A stretch of 64,000 nt of DNA from Anaerolineae bacterium. Its GTDB lineage: Bacteria > Chloroflexota > Anaerolineae > Promineifilales > Promineifilaceae. The DNA lies in the NCBI GenBank assembly GCA_030425205.1, contig JAUIAP010000011.1, positions 1 to 64,000 on the forward strand, in the 5' to 3' direction. Numbering within the stretch: position 1 is the first letter of the stretch; each line of letters begins with the position of its first letter. Below are positions 18,410 to 27,491 of the stretch, piece after piece. A program made the position numbers and the translations under genes. The notes under the pieces were generated by a model. The model ran no database searches. It had not been told where the DNA came from and worked only from the letters and a program-made list of their open reading frames with translations.

Positions 18410-19159
18410 ATGACACGACGAATCGCAATCACGCTTGGCAAGGGCGGTACGGGGAAAACGACAACAGCCATTTCACTCGCCGCAGGGTTGGCAGAACAGG
18501 GGCAACGCTGTCTGCTGATCGACACAGATACACAAGGGCAGGTCGCGCCAGCCTTGGGAGTTTCGGCCGATTACGGCATCACACATCTCATCACAGGGGA
18601 CACAACGGCGGCCGAGGCAATTGTCGAAGCGCGACCCAACCTGCACCTGCTCGCAGGGGGACGCGAGTTGGCGGGGTTAAAGCGGCTCATCTCGCGCAAA
18701 GAGTTTGGGGGTGAGCGCACATTGGCAGAAGCGTTGATCCCTATCGAGCGTGACTATGATTTTGTTCTGCTCGATACACCGCCCAGTTGGGACGTCATGA
18801 ACGTCAACAGCCTGTTCTACGTCGATGATATTTTGTCTCCAGTCTCACTGGAGGCGTTGACGTTGCAAGGGTTGGTTGAGTTCGCCAAGAATGTCGCCTC
18901 GGTTCAGCAATATCGGCCGAATCTCACCCTGCGCTACATCCTGCCCACCTTTTTCGATGGGCGTGTTAAAAAGAGTGGTGAGATTTTAGAACAGCTTCAG
19001 CGACACTATGGCGACCGTGTGTGTGACCCGATTCGCTACAATGTGCGCCTTTCTGAAGCCCCTGCCTATGGTGAAACGATTTTCGAGTTTGCCCCCCGCT
19101 CTGCTGGCGCGCAGAACTATCGCAAACTGGTCAAAAGGATTATGAAAAATGGCTCGTAG
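18410..19159 (+). CDS. parA: ParA-family partition ATPase
   Basis: About 249 residues of a Walker-type ParA/Soj ATPase. The deviant Walker A motif is TLGKGGTGKTTTA near the N terminus, then LLIDTDTQGQ (A' motif), LLDTPPSWD (Walker B), and the C-terminal IRYNVRLSEAPAYG segment characteristic of ParA. There is no N-terminal helix-turn-helix, so it belongs to the short type that works with a small partner protein. I start at the ATG at 18410; the frame is open back to 18335, but that extension translates the iteron DNA. The next gene begins 11 bp before its stop, so the two are coupled. It should segregate DNA carrying the adjacent iterons. Confidence 0.93.
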   Translation: MTRRIAITLGKGGTGKTTTAISLAAGLAEQGQRCLLIDTDTQGQVAPALGVSADYGITHLITGDTTAAEAIVEARPNLHLLAGGRELAGLKRLISRKEFGGERTLAEALIPIERDYDFVLLDTPPSWDVMNVNSLFYVDDILSPVSLEALTLQGLVEFAKNVASVQQYRPNLTLRYILPTFFDGRVKKSGEILEQLQRHYGDRVCDPIRYNVRLSEAPAYGETIFEFAPRSAGAQNYRKLVKRIMKNGS

Positions 19160-19487
19160 ACAAACGCCCGACATCTTAAGCGACGTACTGGGCAATACCA
19201 GTAAAACAGTAAAACAGCAAGACAGTAAGACAGCGCAATCGGCCGCCGACTTGCGCACGCCGCCAACGGACGAACGCACGAAGGCGACTTACTACATCAA
19301 CGAAGATGTGCTCAATGATTTGACGATTGCCCAAGGCAAGCTGCGCCGCATCGTGCGCAACGCGGGCGTCAACCGACGTGCGTTGAGCAAGTCAGAGATC
19401 GTTGAGGCAGCGGTTGCCACTGCGCTAGCAGATTTAGAGGCGTATGGCGAAAGCAGCAGTCTCGCACTGCGCTTGATTTCCCAGTAA
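19149..19487 (+). CDS. Small ParA partner, ribbon-helix-helix-like DNA-binding protein
   Basis: A 112-residue protein overlapping parA by 11 bp. The N-terminal 35 residues are polar and presumably disordered. The C-terminal part has KATYYINEDVLNDLTIAQ, a beta strand followed by a helix as in ribbon-helix-helix dimers, and SKSEIVEAAVATALADLEAYG as the second helix. This matches the build of small centromere-binding partners such as ParG and Omega. Notably, residues about 17-27 (TSKTVKQQDSKTA) are encoded by a run of the same octamer iterons that precede parA, so the repeat doubles as coding sequence for the linker. Function is inferred from position and fold pattern. Confidence 0.75.
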   Translation: MARRQTPDILSDVLGNTSKTVKQQDSKTAQSAADLRTPPTDERTKATYYINEDVLNDLTIAQGKLRRIVRNAGVNRRALSKSEIVEAAVATALADLEAYGESSSLALRLISQ

Positions 19488-20345
19488 ACTGTTAAGACAT
19501 CTTACTGTTTTGACAGTAATTTTCCAGCTACAGAGATATTCGGCTCTCTCTTCAAGAAAAAGAGGGGTCTTTGCCGAGCATTGTCTGTAAGACCCAAAAT
19601 TTCGCCCCATGAGCGAATACGGCCGAAAACCCTCTACTGGGCGCGTCTGTAATTTCCAGTAAGCGACAGCGATATACAACCCAATTTGAGCCGGCCGAAC
19701 GCATTTTGCACAACTGATGGCAGGTGTCAACTGATTCGGGGACGACGATACGCTGAAAAAAAGTGCGATCTGTTGTTCGTATTTTTGTTTGATCTCAGTT
19801 ACAATGTCGGGCAATGATTTGGCGCACAGGCACGAATTCGCAGGCGCACTTAACAACTTTAGATTTTGCAGGGATCACATTGTAATGATCCCTAGAACGC
19901 AAAAAGCTCTGCTATATACCTTTGGCGGGTTGCAGAGCTTTTTCACAATCGGCGGCTTTGAATTAGCCGTGTGGATGTTGTTTCCCCGAATTATACACTA
20001 CTCTGGAAACAACACAACACCGCTAACATCAGTCACCTTTTTTGAGGAGCACTGGATGTTGTGTAACACTCACTCACGCTACCCATTTCTATAAATTTTG
20101 CTTCAGCAGTCCGCTTGGGCTGGTTTCGCGTCCCTACTTACTGGTCGCAAAACCATTCCAATTGGGTCACTGAACATTGCCGACTCTTTTAAGCGTCGGC
20201 GAGTGGCCGATAGAAATGACAAACCGGCTCAGCGCCGGTAAATAGTTTTCCGTATTTTAGGTACTTCGCCGTGGAAAGTTGAGTACCTATTGTAAGAAAG
20301 AGCCTCTTCATTGGGGAGGGGGGATTTATGCCCCGCACTCAATGA
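19488..20345. promoter_or_regulatory. Non-coding region with stacked hairpins and leader peptide before the rep-like gene
   Basis: No convincing gene. Elements in order: octamer repeats at 19488-19523; hairpin GGGATCA/TGATCCC at 19871-19892; a terminator-like hairpin AAAAAGCTCTGC/GCAGAGCTTTTT at 19901-19943; a two-tier stem at 20164-20208 (GGTCACT/AGTGGCC outside, GCCGAC/GTCGGC inside); ACCGGC/GCCGGT at 20223-20239; TAGGTACT/AGTACCTA at 20258-20289. A very strong ribosome site (GGGGAGGGGGG) precedes ATG at 20328, which encodes only MPRTQ and stops at 20345, directly abutting the GTG of the next gene. This resembles a copy-control leader of a plasmid rep gene. No known riboswitch class is recognised. 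Confidence 0.55.
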
Positions 20346-21584
20346 GTGGAAGGAAGTCAAACCATAACACAGACGATCGCATCTGTCAATTCTAATGCCC
20401 TGCGTGCAGCGAATGTGCGTTTGATGGCATTACGGCAGGCCGCAGCAGTTGCTGAAGGTGCGTGTCAGCACGTCGAAACGGCGCAGAATAAACATCGGCC
20501 GAATTCTCACACCGCTGGCACCGACCTTCTCAACCAACGCCGCCAAGAAAACGCCAAGACAGTTCCCACCGCACGCGGAGCGGGTTCATTTCTTGTCGTG
20601 CCGACAGATGTCGAATCGGCCGAAAAACAGCCATCATCCCCATCGACAGATACCCTGCGAATCTATCCCGATCTGCTATTGGGCATGTTGCGCGAAGAGC
20701 AGGTGGCAATCGGCCGAATTTGGCTGCTCTGTCGTCACCTCGACAGCGACGGACGCGGCTGGCTCGATCTTGCATTTTTGCGCGATCAGTTAACGGGCAA
20801 GAGCTCACCATTGCGCGTCGTCGGCAAGCGACGATTGCGCCAGATTTTGGCGGATGGGGCAGGGGCGTTCTGGGAGCGGGATGAGCAGAATCGTTTATGG
20901 CTCTATGGCGTGGCGCGGGTAGCGGCAAAACTCAATGTGGAACGGCTGATTATTCGGCCGATTGCGCTCCCCATCAGCCATCTCATCACTAGCCTTGCTC
21001 ACACGCGCGCGCACTGCTACGCCGCCTTTCACAGTGGGCGCGACAGTGAGTCGGATAGCGATCTGGGCAATCCAATCAGTCGGGCCACGCTCACGATGCT
21101 ATGCGGTGTCGATGAGCGCACACAACGTCGCTATGACACATTGGCAGGGGTCGAGACACGCACCTGCATCGCCATCGGCGCACCCTACAACAAAGCCAAT
21201 CATGCCGAAACGGTCTGGCAACAGGGGGGCGGCACATTCATTCTAACCGACCGACGCGGCTTGCAAGGTCGCGCTGGCACAACCTATACAGCATGGCAGC
21301 TACCCAACCAGTACCAGCGTTGCCATGCGCGTCTTCCCAAAGGTAGACAACGCAAACTCAATCAACAACTACGTCTTTTGACCAAAAACCATGCCGACCT
21401 TGTGACACAACGGGCGCGGGGCAACGATATGGCAACACAAAAAGAGACCGCTGGGAAAACTGAAAACTGTGTGCGTCGTTTTTTTGAGAATGGACAGGCA
21501 GCAATTAAGGCGCGATCAGGCCATCCTGTCTATTGGTTTGACCATGCAACACGAGAAATAGGCGTGTGGAGAATACATGAATAA
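20346..21584 (+). CDS. Putative replication or DNA-binding protein of the par module
   Basis: A 412-residue basic protein that I cannot assign to a family with certainty. It has a Ser/Gln-rich N terminus (about 1-95), a domain starting IYPDLLLGMLREEQVAIGRIWLL that looks helical, a helix-turn-helix-like segment at about 250 (ISRATLTMLCGVDERTQRRYD), and a basic C-terminal region (LPKGRQRKLNQQLRLLTKN). The start is the GTG at 20346, immediately after the MPRTQ leader stop; an in-frame TGA at 20343 rules out anything earlier. It follows parA and its partner after a structured leader, the position of a replication initiator in plasmid-derived modules. Replication function is inference from context; a transcription regulator is the alternative. 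Confidence 0.55.
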   Translation: MEGSQTITQTIASVNSNALRAANVRLMALRQAAAVAEGACQHVETAQNKHRPNSHTAGTDLLNQRRQENAKTVPTARGAGSFLVVPTDVESAEKQPSSPSTDTLRIYPDLLLGMLREEQVAIGRIWLLCRHLDSDGRGWLDLAFLRDQLTGKSSPLRVVGKRRLRQILADGAGAFWERDEQNRLWLYGVARVAAKLNVERLIIRPIALPISHLITSLAHTRAHCYAAFHSGRDSESDSDLGNPISRATLTMLCGVDERTQRRYDTLAGVETRTCIAIGAPYNKANHAETVWQQGGGTFILTDRRGLQGRAGTTYTAWQLPNQYQRCHARLPKGRQRKLNQQLRLLTKNHADLVTQRARGNDMATQKETAGKTENCVRRFFENGQAAIKARSGHPVYWFDHATREIGVWRIHE

Positions 21585-21677
21585 GGGAGCGGCAATTTTG
21601 ATCCGTCATTCTTACGGGTTATTTTTATACTCGGCACACAGACCCTTTCCAAATGGGTTGCTTTCCCCCACAATTCT

Positions 21678-24473
21678 ATGATGGACTCTTGGCTTGCCTT
21701 TGCTGAACACACCTATCTGCGTGAACATGCCCCTGCGCTTTCCCCTGTGGAACAGTCTGCGCTCGCCAGATGGTTGAAAGAGCAGGTGTTGACCGAACAT
21801 GCCCGTGATGCGGCGCGTGCCTTGCAGTGGGTCGAGCTTCTGCACACATTCGCGGATGCAACGACGCGCCCCGCCGATCATGCCCTTGCCTTGCGTATGG
21901 GTGCGTTTGTCCAGATGGTCAGCTACCGCGATTATCCACAAGCCCTCAACCTATATGCGCAAGCGCAAGCGATCTACACAGATTTAGGCGATCAACTGGG
22001 CTTGGCCCAATTGGCTGTCTCACACGTTTGGGGGCTGTCAGCCGTCGGCCGAATTGCAGACGCGCTCAAACAGGGTGCATGGGCGCGTACCATCCTAGCA
22101 GAACGGCAACAGTGGCGCGATTTAGCCACGCTGCTGAGCAATCTTGCGGCGATTCACGGGCAGCAAAGCGACTACCAAGAGGCGTTGCAACTGCTCGATG
22201 CGGCGATTGATGCGTATGACCAGTTGGGTGAGGAGGCGATAGAGGATGCGTTATCTGCACGCTGTAATCGGGCGTCGGTGTTGCGCTATCTCGGCCGATT
22301 TAATGCCTCGATCAAACTCTCCCGCCAGATTATCGCCGCCGCGCGTGAACGCAAACTCGCCATGCTGGTTGCCATCTTTCTGCACACGGTTGGTGACACC
22401 TATTTTGTCAGCGGGCGCGTGCATGAGGCAATCATTGCGCTCGATGAGGCGCGTGAGGCGTATGCGCGGGCGGGGCGCGAGACGGATGCGCTGCTGGTCG
22501 ATCAGGAGTTGAGTCGTGGATTGTTGTATATCGGCCGAAATCAAGAAGCCCTAGAGCGCAGTCAACACGTCGCGCAACTTTGCACGCGCCTCAACATCGT
22601 CCAAGAGGCGGCGGCCGCACAGTTGACGATGGGGTTGGCAGAGGCGGCGTTGGGTCAGTTCAAGAATGCATTGGCGAGCTTAGAGGCGGCCGAAACAGCC
22701 TTCTTAACCGCCCAAAATCGACTGCAAGCAACGCGGACTACGCTAGAGCGCGCGGCGATCTTTGTCCGCATGGGGGATGTCAAGACAGCACAACCGCTGA
22801 TCTATCACTGCCTCGCCACCAGTGAAAATGACCCATTGCAACACGTGCGTGCCTTGCTGTTGGCGGGTGAGATTGCGCTGGCGCAGGCTGATTTTGCGGC
22901 GGCGCGTGATTTTGCGGCGCGGGCAGCGATGGCACGCCAGAGCGTTCTGCATTACAAGGCGTTGCATTTGCAGGGGTGCGCCACGCAGGAACCCACACAA
23001 AAACTGGCTTACTTTTTGGCGGGCATCGCGGCGTTAGAGCAGTTGCAGGGCTGGATGTTGCCCCAATTTCGGCCGAATTTTATCCTCGACAAATCCCAAC
23101 TATACGTCGATGCGGTCAACACAGCATTGCAGCTTGACCAACCTGCCCAAGCGCTTGCCATCACCGAACGAGCCAAAGCGCGGGCGTTGTTGGCGATGCT
23201 CTCCCACCGGGTGACAGGTGTGGTGGACGCACGCAGCGCGGATGATCGGCCGATTCTAGATGAGTTGAATCGTTTGCGTGAACGGCGCGATGTGCTGTTT
23301 CGGCGTTGGGAGAGTCGGGAGTTTACAACAGAGGCGGCACAAGAAATGGCGTGGTCGGAGATTAAATCGGCCGAAAAGCAGCTTTCCGAGCATTGGCAAC
23401 GTCTGCTGACGCGCAACACCGACTATGCGCGTGATGCCGCACTTTGGCAGGTGCAGATTGCGGACGCGCAGCCGCATCTATCGGCCGATCAAGCCCTAAT
23501 CGAATACTTTGCCAGCGACGACGAACTGATCGCCTTTGTCGTGACGCAAAAGCGTGTGACAGCACAGCGACTTGCCATCTCACCCGCGACCGTGCGCCAA
23601 AAACAGCAACAACTCCAGCTAAATTTCGCCATCGGCCAGCGCACGGGACAGTTCGCCCATCTGCGCAACAGCGCACAACAAATTTTACGCTATCTCTATG
23701 ACGGCCTAATTGCACCGCTGATCGCCGATTGTCAACAGGCCAGCCAACTGATTATCGTCCCACATGGCATTCTGCACTATCTTCCGTTTGCCGCGCTTTA
23801 CGATGGCGCGCAACATCTGATCGAACGCTTTGAGCTGCGTCAACTGCCTGCTAGCTCTTTCTTGGCACACTATAAACGGGGACGGGAGAATGGTGCAAGG
23901 GGCAGGGGGGAGCCGCTGATTGCGGGGTATGCAACAGCGGGTCAACTGGAACATATCGAACGGGAAGTGGCTGTCGTGGCGGCGCAGTGGGGCAGTTCGC
24001 CGCAGGTTGCATCACGTGCATTGCTGGACGAGCGCGTGGCGGACAGTCGATTGATCCATCTCGCCGCACACGCCGTTTTTCGGGCAGACAATCCGCTCTT
24101 TTGTGGCTTGCAATTGGCGGATGGTTGGTTGACGACGTTGGATGTGTTTGGCTGGCGAATATCGGCCGAACTTGTCACCCTCAGCGCGTGCGATACGGGG
24201 CGGACAGTTGTCGGTGGGGGGGATGAACTGCTAGGATTGATGCAGGCATTTATTACAGCGGGAGCCGCATCGCTTGTGATGACCCACTGGGCGGTCGAAG
24301 ATGCCGCGACGGCGACGTTGATGGCGACCTTTTACAAACATCTGCACAAGGGGGTTGCCAAAGCCCGCGCCTTGCAACTCGCGCAAACGACGCTGCTCGC
24401 CGATCCGCACTATAGCCATCCCTACTTCTGGGCAGCGTTTATGCTGATCGGTGCGGATGGCGGAATCGGTTAG
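21678..24473 (+). CDS. TPR-CHAT caspase-like protein
   Basis: A 931-residue protein with an N-terminal array of tetratricopeptide-like helices (about 30-480; for example ALNLYAQAQAIYTDLGDQLG and EALQLLDAAIDAYDQLGEEA), a helical linker with ERAKARALLAML..LNRLRERRDVLFRRWE, and a C-terminal CHAT protease domain (about 640-930). The catalytic dyad is visible as His in RLIHLAAHAVF and Cys in LVTLSACDTG, and the domain ends with LAQTTLLADPHYSHPYFWAAFMLIG, standard for CHAT. These proteins are cytoplasmic caspase-like peptidases, usually switched on by a partner and implicated in regulated proteolysis or defence. It is followed 118 bp downstream by a secreted subtilisin in the same direction. ATG at 21678 is a reasonable start (second ATG at 21681). 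Confidence 0.9.
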   Translation: MMDSWLAFAEHTYLREHAPALSPVEQSALARWLKEQVLTEHARDAARALQWVELLHTFADATTRPADHALALRMGAFVQMVSYRDYPQALNLYAQAQAIYTDLGDQLGLAQLAVSHVWGLSAVGRIADALKQGAWARTILAERQQWRDLATLLSNLAAIHGQQSDYQEALQLLDAAIDAYDQLGEEAIEDALSARCNRASVLRYLGRFNASIKLSRQIIAAARERKLAMLVAIFLHTVGDTYFVSGRVHEAIIALDEAREAYARAGRETDALLVDQELSRGLLYIGRNQEALERSQHVAQLCTRLNIVQEAAAAQLTMGLAEAALGQFKNALASLEAAETAFLTAQNRLQATRTTLERAAIFVRMGDVKTAQPLIYHCLATSENDPLQHVRALLLAGEIALAQADFAAARDFAARAAMARQSVLHYKALHLQGCATQEPTQKLAYFLAGIAALEQLQGWMLPQFRPNFILDKSQLYVDAVNTALQLDQPAQALAITERAKARALLAMLSHRVTGVVDARSADDRPILDELNRLRERRDVLFRRWESREFTTEAAQEMAWSEIKSAEKQLSEHWQRLLTRNTDYARDAALWQVQIADAQPHLSADQALIEYFASDDELIAFVVTQKRVTAQRLAISPATVRQKQQQLQLNFAIGQRTGQFAHLRNSAQQILRYLYDGLIAPLIADCQQASQLIIVPHGILHYLPFAALYDGAQHLIERFELRQLPASSFLAHYKRGRENGARGRGEPLIAGYATAGQLEHIEREVAVVAAQWGSSPQVASRALLDERVADSRLIHLAAHAVFRADNPLFCGLQLADGWLTTLDVFGWRISAELVTLSACDTGRTVVGGGDELLGLMQAFITAGAASLVMTHWAVEDAATATLMATFYKHLHKGVAKARALQLAQTTLLADPHYSHPYFWAAFMLIGADGGIG

Positions 24474-24591
24474 TTTGTGGCGTTTTATGTAGAAAATGTC
24501 GTATCTGGCTATTGTCGCTTGAAAATTGTGTGGTGCGCATCTATGCGATGCAGCACATCTACACGACAGCGCAACACAATAAAAAAACAGC

Positions 24592-27195
24592 ATGACAGTA
24601 AAACAGCTTTTCATTCTACTATTGTTCTTTTTCCCCCTCTTGTATGTCGCGCCAGTCCATGCACAAAACAACAGCGCGGATGTATGGTATGTGCACATTG
24701 CCAACGCGAATAACATCACCAGTTACGCGACGCAACTCGACCATCCCGCGCTAAACAATAATCCTGCCGCGAAAATTCTCGTCACGCCCGTGTACAATCC
24801 CAATTCGGTTTATACCGATCACGTGCATGGGCTGCTCTATTCGCAAGGGCGTTGGTACATCTTCAATCAGGATGGGGCGGCGATGGGGGATGGGTCGGCG
24901 TTTCATGTGTTCAAATCGGCCGAAAATGCCCCCACCTACATCCACATCCACACCGCTAACAACGGTGGCTATAACGAAACCTATCTCGATCATCCGCTGC
25001 TCAACAACAACGCAAACGCACTCTTTTTCGCCACCGATCATTGGCGTGGTGTCGTCAGCGACCACACGACCCAAGTCGGCTATCAAGTTCCCCAGAAAAA
25101 ATGGGCGATTGTCAAAGAGCAGTCAGACGAATTTACGCCGCTGCCAGAAGATGCGCTATTCAACGTCTACATTCCCACAAACCATCAAACCGCCTTTATC
25201 CACACCGCAACGCCCAGCAATGTGACGGGCAACTACACGCGCATCAACCATCCCGCGCTCAACGGCAACCCAAACGCTGTGCCAATCGTCAAACCACGCT
25301 GGAACTTTGAAGACTACCATGAGGCAACTCGCGCCAATGTTGGGGTTTGGTACACAGGCGGTCGCTGGTATATTTTTAATCAGGACGGCTCTGCAATGCC
25401 ACAGTCGGCGACGTTTAACGTGCTTGTGCCGACGCAGTCACCGAGCGGGGGGAGTCCGTTTAATGCGGCCGATATTGTGGGTGCGCCGTTCTATCAAGGC
25501 GCGCCATCAAACGTGGGGATTGGACAGTTTCAGCAAGATCGCCACGCCGCCGTGCCGGGACAGGTGCTGCTCTACGGCAAACCGGAAGAACTCGATCAAC
25601 TTTTGTCGAGCCGCGCAACCGTTCTGCACACCGTTACGCTGCGCAGTGACCGTGAAATGCGCCTAATTGAGAGTGCGATTTCAGTTGCTCAATGGCGCAA
25701 CGATGCGGCCAATCAAGGATTGCTCTCAATTACAGTCAATGCAAACTATATCGTCGCCGCGCCATGGGTCATCGGAGGCGCGCCGTGGGTCATCGGGGGC
25801 GCGCCATGGGTCATCGGAGGCGCGCCGTGGGTCATTGGCGGCGCACCTTGGCAGCTTGATCCCGATGGCAGCGCGGGCAGTCGCACCCCGCACACCATCC
25901 CATGGCAGCAGTGGCCTTTCTTAGCTGAAAGCGGCATCAATCTCTACACCGAAAGCGGATCACGCACCGTCCCGCAGACCGGCGCGGGAACACGCATCAT
26001 CATCTTTGACACCTCGCCATTTACCCAAACGGGAACGGTGACGGTTCCCTCCATCGCCCAGCCAATCAACGTCTCCAACCCGCTTGGCGTGCTGCCGACA
26101 ACAGGAACGGGCGCGATTGCTGGTCTCAAACAGCACGGTCTGTTTGTCGCAGGGTTGGCGCACTATGTCGCGCCTGATGCCCAATTGGAGCTTGTGCGCG
26201 TGTTGGGAGATGATGCGACGGGGGATGGCTCAACCCTAGTGGCACAGTTGCAGCAGTTGGCGGACAGTTCGGCCGATCTCAGCAACGTCATCGTCAATCT
26301 CAGTCTTGGCTACACGCCTGAACTCGACCCCAGCGACAGCCCCGACACCGCCCGCGAACTGGCAGCCCTGCACCAAGCGATTCGCAATTTGCGCAACAAG
26401 GGGGCGGTCGTCGTCGCCGCTGCGGGCAACACTTCCTCATGGGTTGAGGGATTGGACGGTACGCGGGATGATATTAACTTTGATTATTTTAGCGATGTCG
26501 AACGCTATGAGAGCGCGATTCCCGGCCGTTGGTCAGACGTGATCGATGTGACGGGATATGTTGTCAATCGCTATAGCAATCGACTCTACGCTTGTTTTGC
26601 CAATGGCCGTCCTGCGGGTGGCGACACGCCCAACAATCGCGCGCTCGGTTTTAACCACTTTGGCACGCCGAGTGTCGCGGCTCCTAGCGGGGGCGGTCTC
26701 GACCATGAGGAGGTCGATTTTGGCACGGGCATGAATGACATCACACTGTGCCAACAGCCAAACGACACAGGTCGTTTCACACTAGAGCAGATGTGTGGTA
26801 CCAATCGCGCATCCTCCTATGATTGTCGCTCCGCGCTCCTGAGCGTGACGACGGAAGGGTATTCCCACTGGGTTGGAACGTCGTTTGGGACACCGCTCGT
26901 GACGGGCATGATTGCGTTATTGCGCGAGGCTTGCCCATCGGCCGATTCCGCCGCCATCCAGCTCTATCTCGAAAGCTACTATCTCGGCACAATCGACAAC
27001 AGCGGCTTGGGACAGATCGATCTTCCAACCTTCCTGCAATCCTGTCCCCCTGCAACCCCAACCGCCGTTCAGTTAACGGCCACACCCACTACTGCCCGAC
27101 CGATTGGCGTTCTGTTGCCACTGTTGGCAGGATTCAGCTTACTTTTTACTATCGGTATGTTTCGGGATTTTCAAATCCCGAGACGTCCAGCCTAG
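24592..27195 (+). CDS. Secreted subtilisin-like (S8) protease with tandem repeats and membrane anchor
   Basis: An 867-residue exported serine protease. Parts: signal peptide (LFILLLFFFPLLYVAPVHA); three DUF7452-like modules, about 30-275, the same type as in the protease at 13-17 kb; a pro-domain-like region, 285-385; a heptapeptide repeat APWVIGG, four full copies, about 388-418; then the S8 domain with Asp in TRIIIFDTSPF, His in QHGLFVAGLAHY, oxyanion Asn in VVVAAAGNTSS, and Ser in GTSFGTPLVTGMIALL. The triad is intact. A C-terminal helix (PIGVLLPLLAGFSLLFTIG) is followed by a short tail encoded by a dispersed hairpin repeat (27163-27183). The start ATG lies within octamer iterons like those at parA. 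It probably works at the cell surface. Confidence 0.9.
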   Translation: MTVKQLFILLLFFFPLLYVAPVHAQNNSADVWYVHIANANNITSYATQLDHPALNNNPAAKILVTPVYNPNSVYTDHVHGLLYSQGRWYIFNQDGAAMGDGSAFHVFKSAENAPTYIHIHTANNGGYNETYLDHPLLNNNANALFFATDHWRGVVSDHTTQVGYQVPQKKWAIVKEQSDEFTPLPEDALFNVYIPTNHQTAFIHTATPSNVTGNYTRINHPALNGNPNAVPIVKPRWNFEDYHEATRANVGVWYTGGRWYIFNQDGSAMPQSATFNVLVPTQSPSGGSPFNAADIVGAPFYQGAPSNVGIGQFQQDRHAAVPGQVLLYGKPEELDQLLSSRATVLHTVTLRSDREMRLIESAISVAQWRNDAANQGLLSITVNANYIVAAPWVIGGAPWVIGGAPWVIGGAPWVIGGAPWQLDPDGSAGSRTPHTIPWQQWPFLAESGINLYTESGSRTVPQTGAGTRIIIFDTSPFTQTGTVTVPSIAQPINVSNPLGVLPTTGTGAIAGLKQHGLFVAGLAHYVAPDAQLELVRVLGDDATGDGSTLVAQLQQLADSSADLSNVIVNLSLGYTPELDPSDSPDTARELAALHQAIRNLRNKGAVVVAAAGNTSSWVEGLDGTRDDINFDYFSDVERYESAIPGRWSDVIDVTGYVVNRYSNRLYACFANGRPAGGDTPNNRALGFNHFGTPSVAAPSGGGLDHEEVDFGTGMNDITLCQQPNDTGRFTLEQMCGTNRASSYDCRSALLSVTTEGYSHWVGTSFGTPLVTGMIALLREACPSADSAAIQLYLESYYLGTIDNSGLGQIDLPTFLQSCPPATPTAVQLTATPTTARPIGVLLPLLAGFSLLFTIGMFRDFQIPRRPA
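25755..25848 (+). repeat. 21-bp in-frame tandem repeat encoding APWVIGG
   Basis: Four copies of GCGCCNTGGGTCATYGGNGGC follow one another, then a fifth partial copy (GCACCTTGG). Differences fall only at third codon positions, so the heptapeptide is perfectly kept while the DNA has drifted. That indicates selection on the peptide and not a fresh slippage event. Confidence 0.9.
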
Positions 27196-27260
27196 AAGAA
27201 TGGATGCCCGCCTACGCGGTCATGACCGTTTCAACTATTTGAAACGCCCTTTTTGCTATG
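27163..27260. repeat. REP-like dispersed repeat overlapping the 3' end of the subtilisin gene
   Basis: The hairpin TTCGGGATTT/AAATCCCGA is followed by a segment whose reverse complement (GCGTAGGCGGGCATCCATTC, then TTCTAGGCTGGACG) resembles 62279-62345 (CCTAGGCGAGAATCCGTTC, then TTCTGGGCTGGATG). A shorter relative lies at about 9985-10025. The rest of the gap to 27491 contains no gene that I can support. Confidence 0.55.
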
Positions 27261-27491
27261 TTGCGCCTACGAATGTGGCGCGACTAACCGATAGATGGTT
27301 TTTTCTGTGAGGTAAGTCCGCTATACTGCTCGTTACAAAATCGCTTTCGTCAACCAAAGGTGGCTAGGGTTCCGTCACAACATTTGTGAGTCTGGTTCAA
27401 GCGCCACACAACCGTCATGCGGTGAGCATCTGGAAGGAAAGAAGCCTTGGGGATTCGAGTTGGCAAACTAACCAACCTTGGAGGTTCCCGC

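Noticed and set aside
19789..20094. A 101-residue frame between the par genes and the rep-like gene
   Set aside because: It crosses a terminator-like hairpin, lacks a ribosome site, and looks random in composition.
20164..20345. Known riboswitch (cobalamin, c-di-GMP, TPP) before the rep-like gene
   Set aside because: None of the consensus core sequences that I know are present; kept only as an unnamed structured leader.
18165..21584. Claim that the whole window is a plasmid
   Set aside because: The partition/rep-like module may be integrated; the remaining genes (haem A synthase, FBPase) are typical chromosomal genes, and the window gives no circularity evidence.
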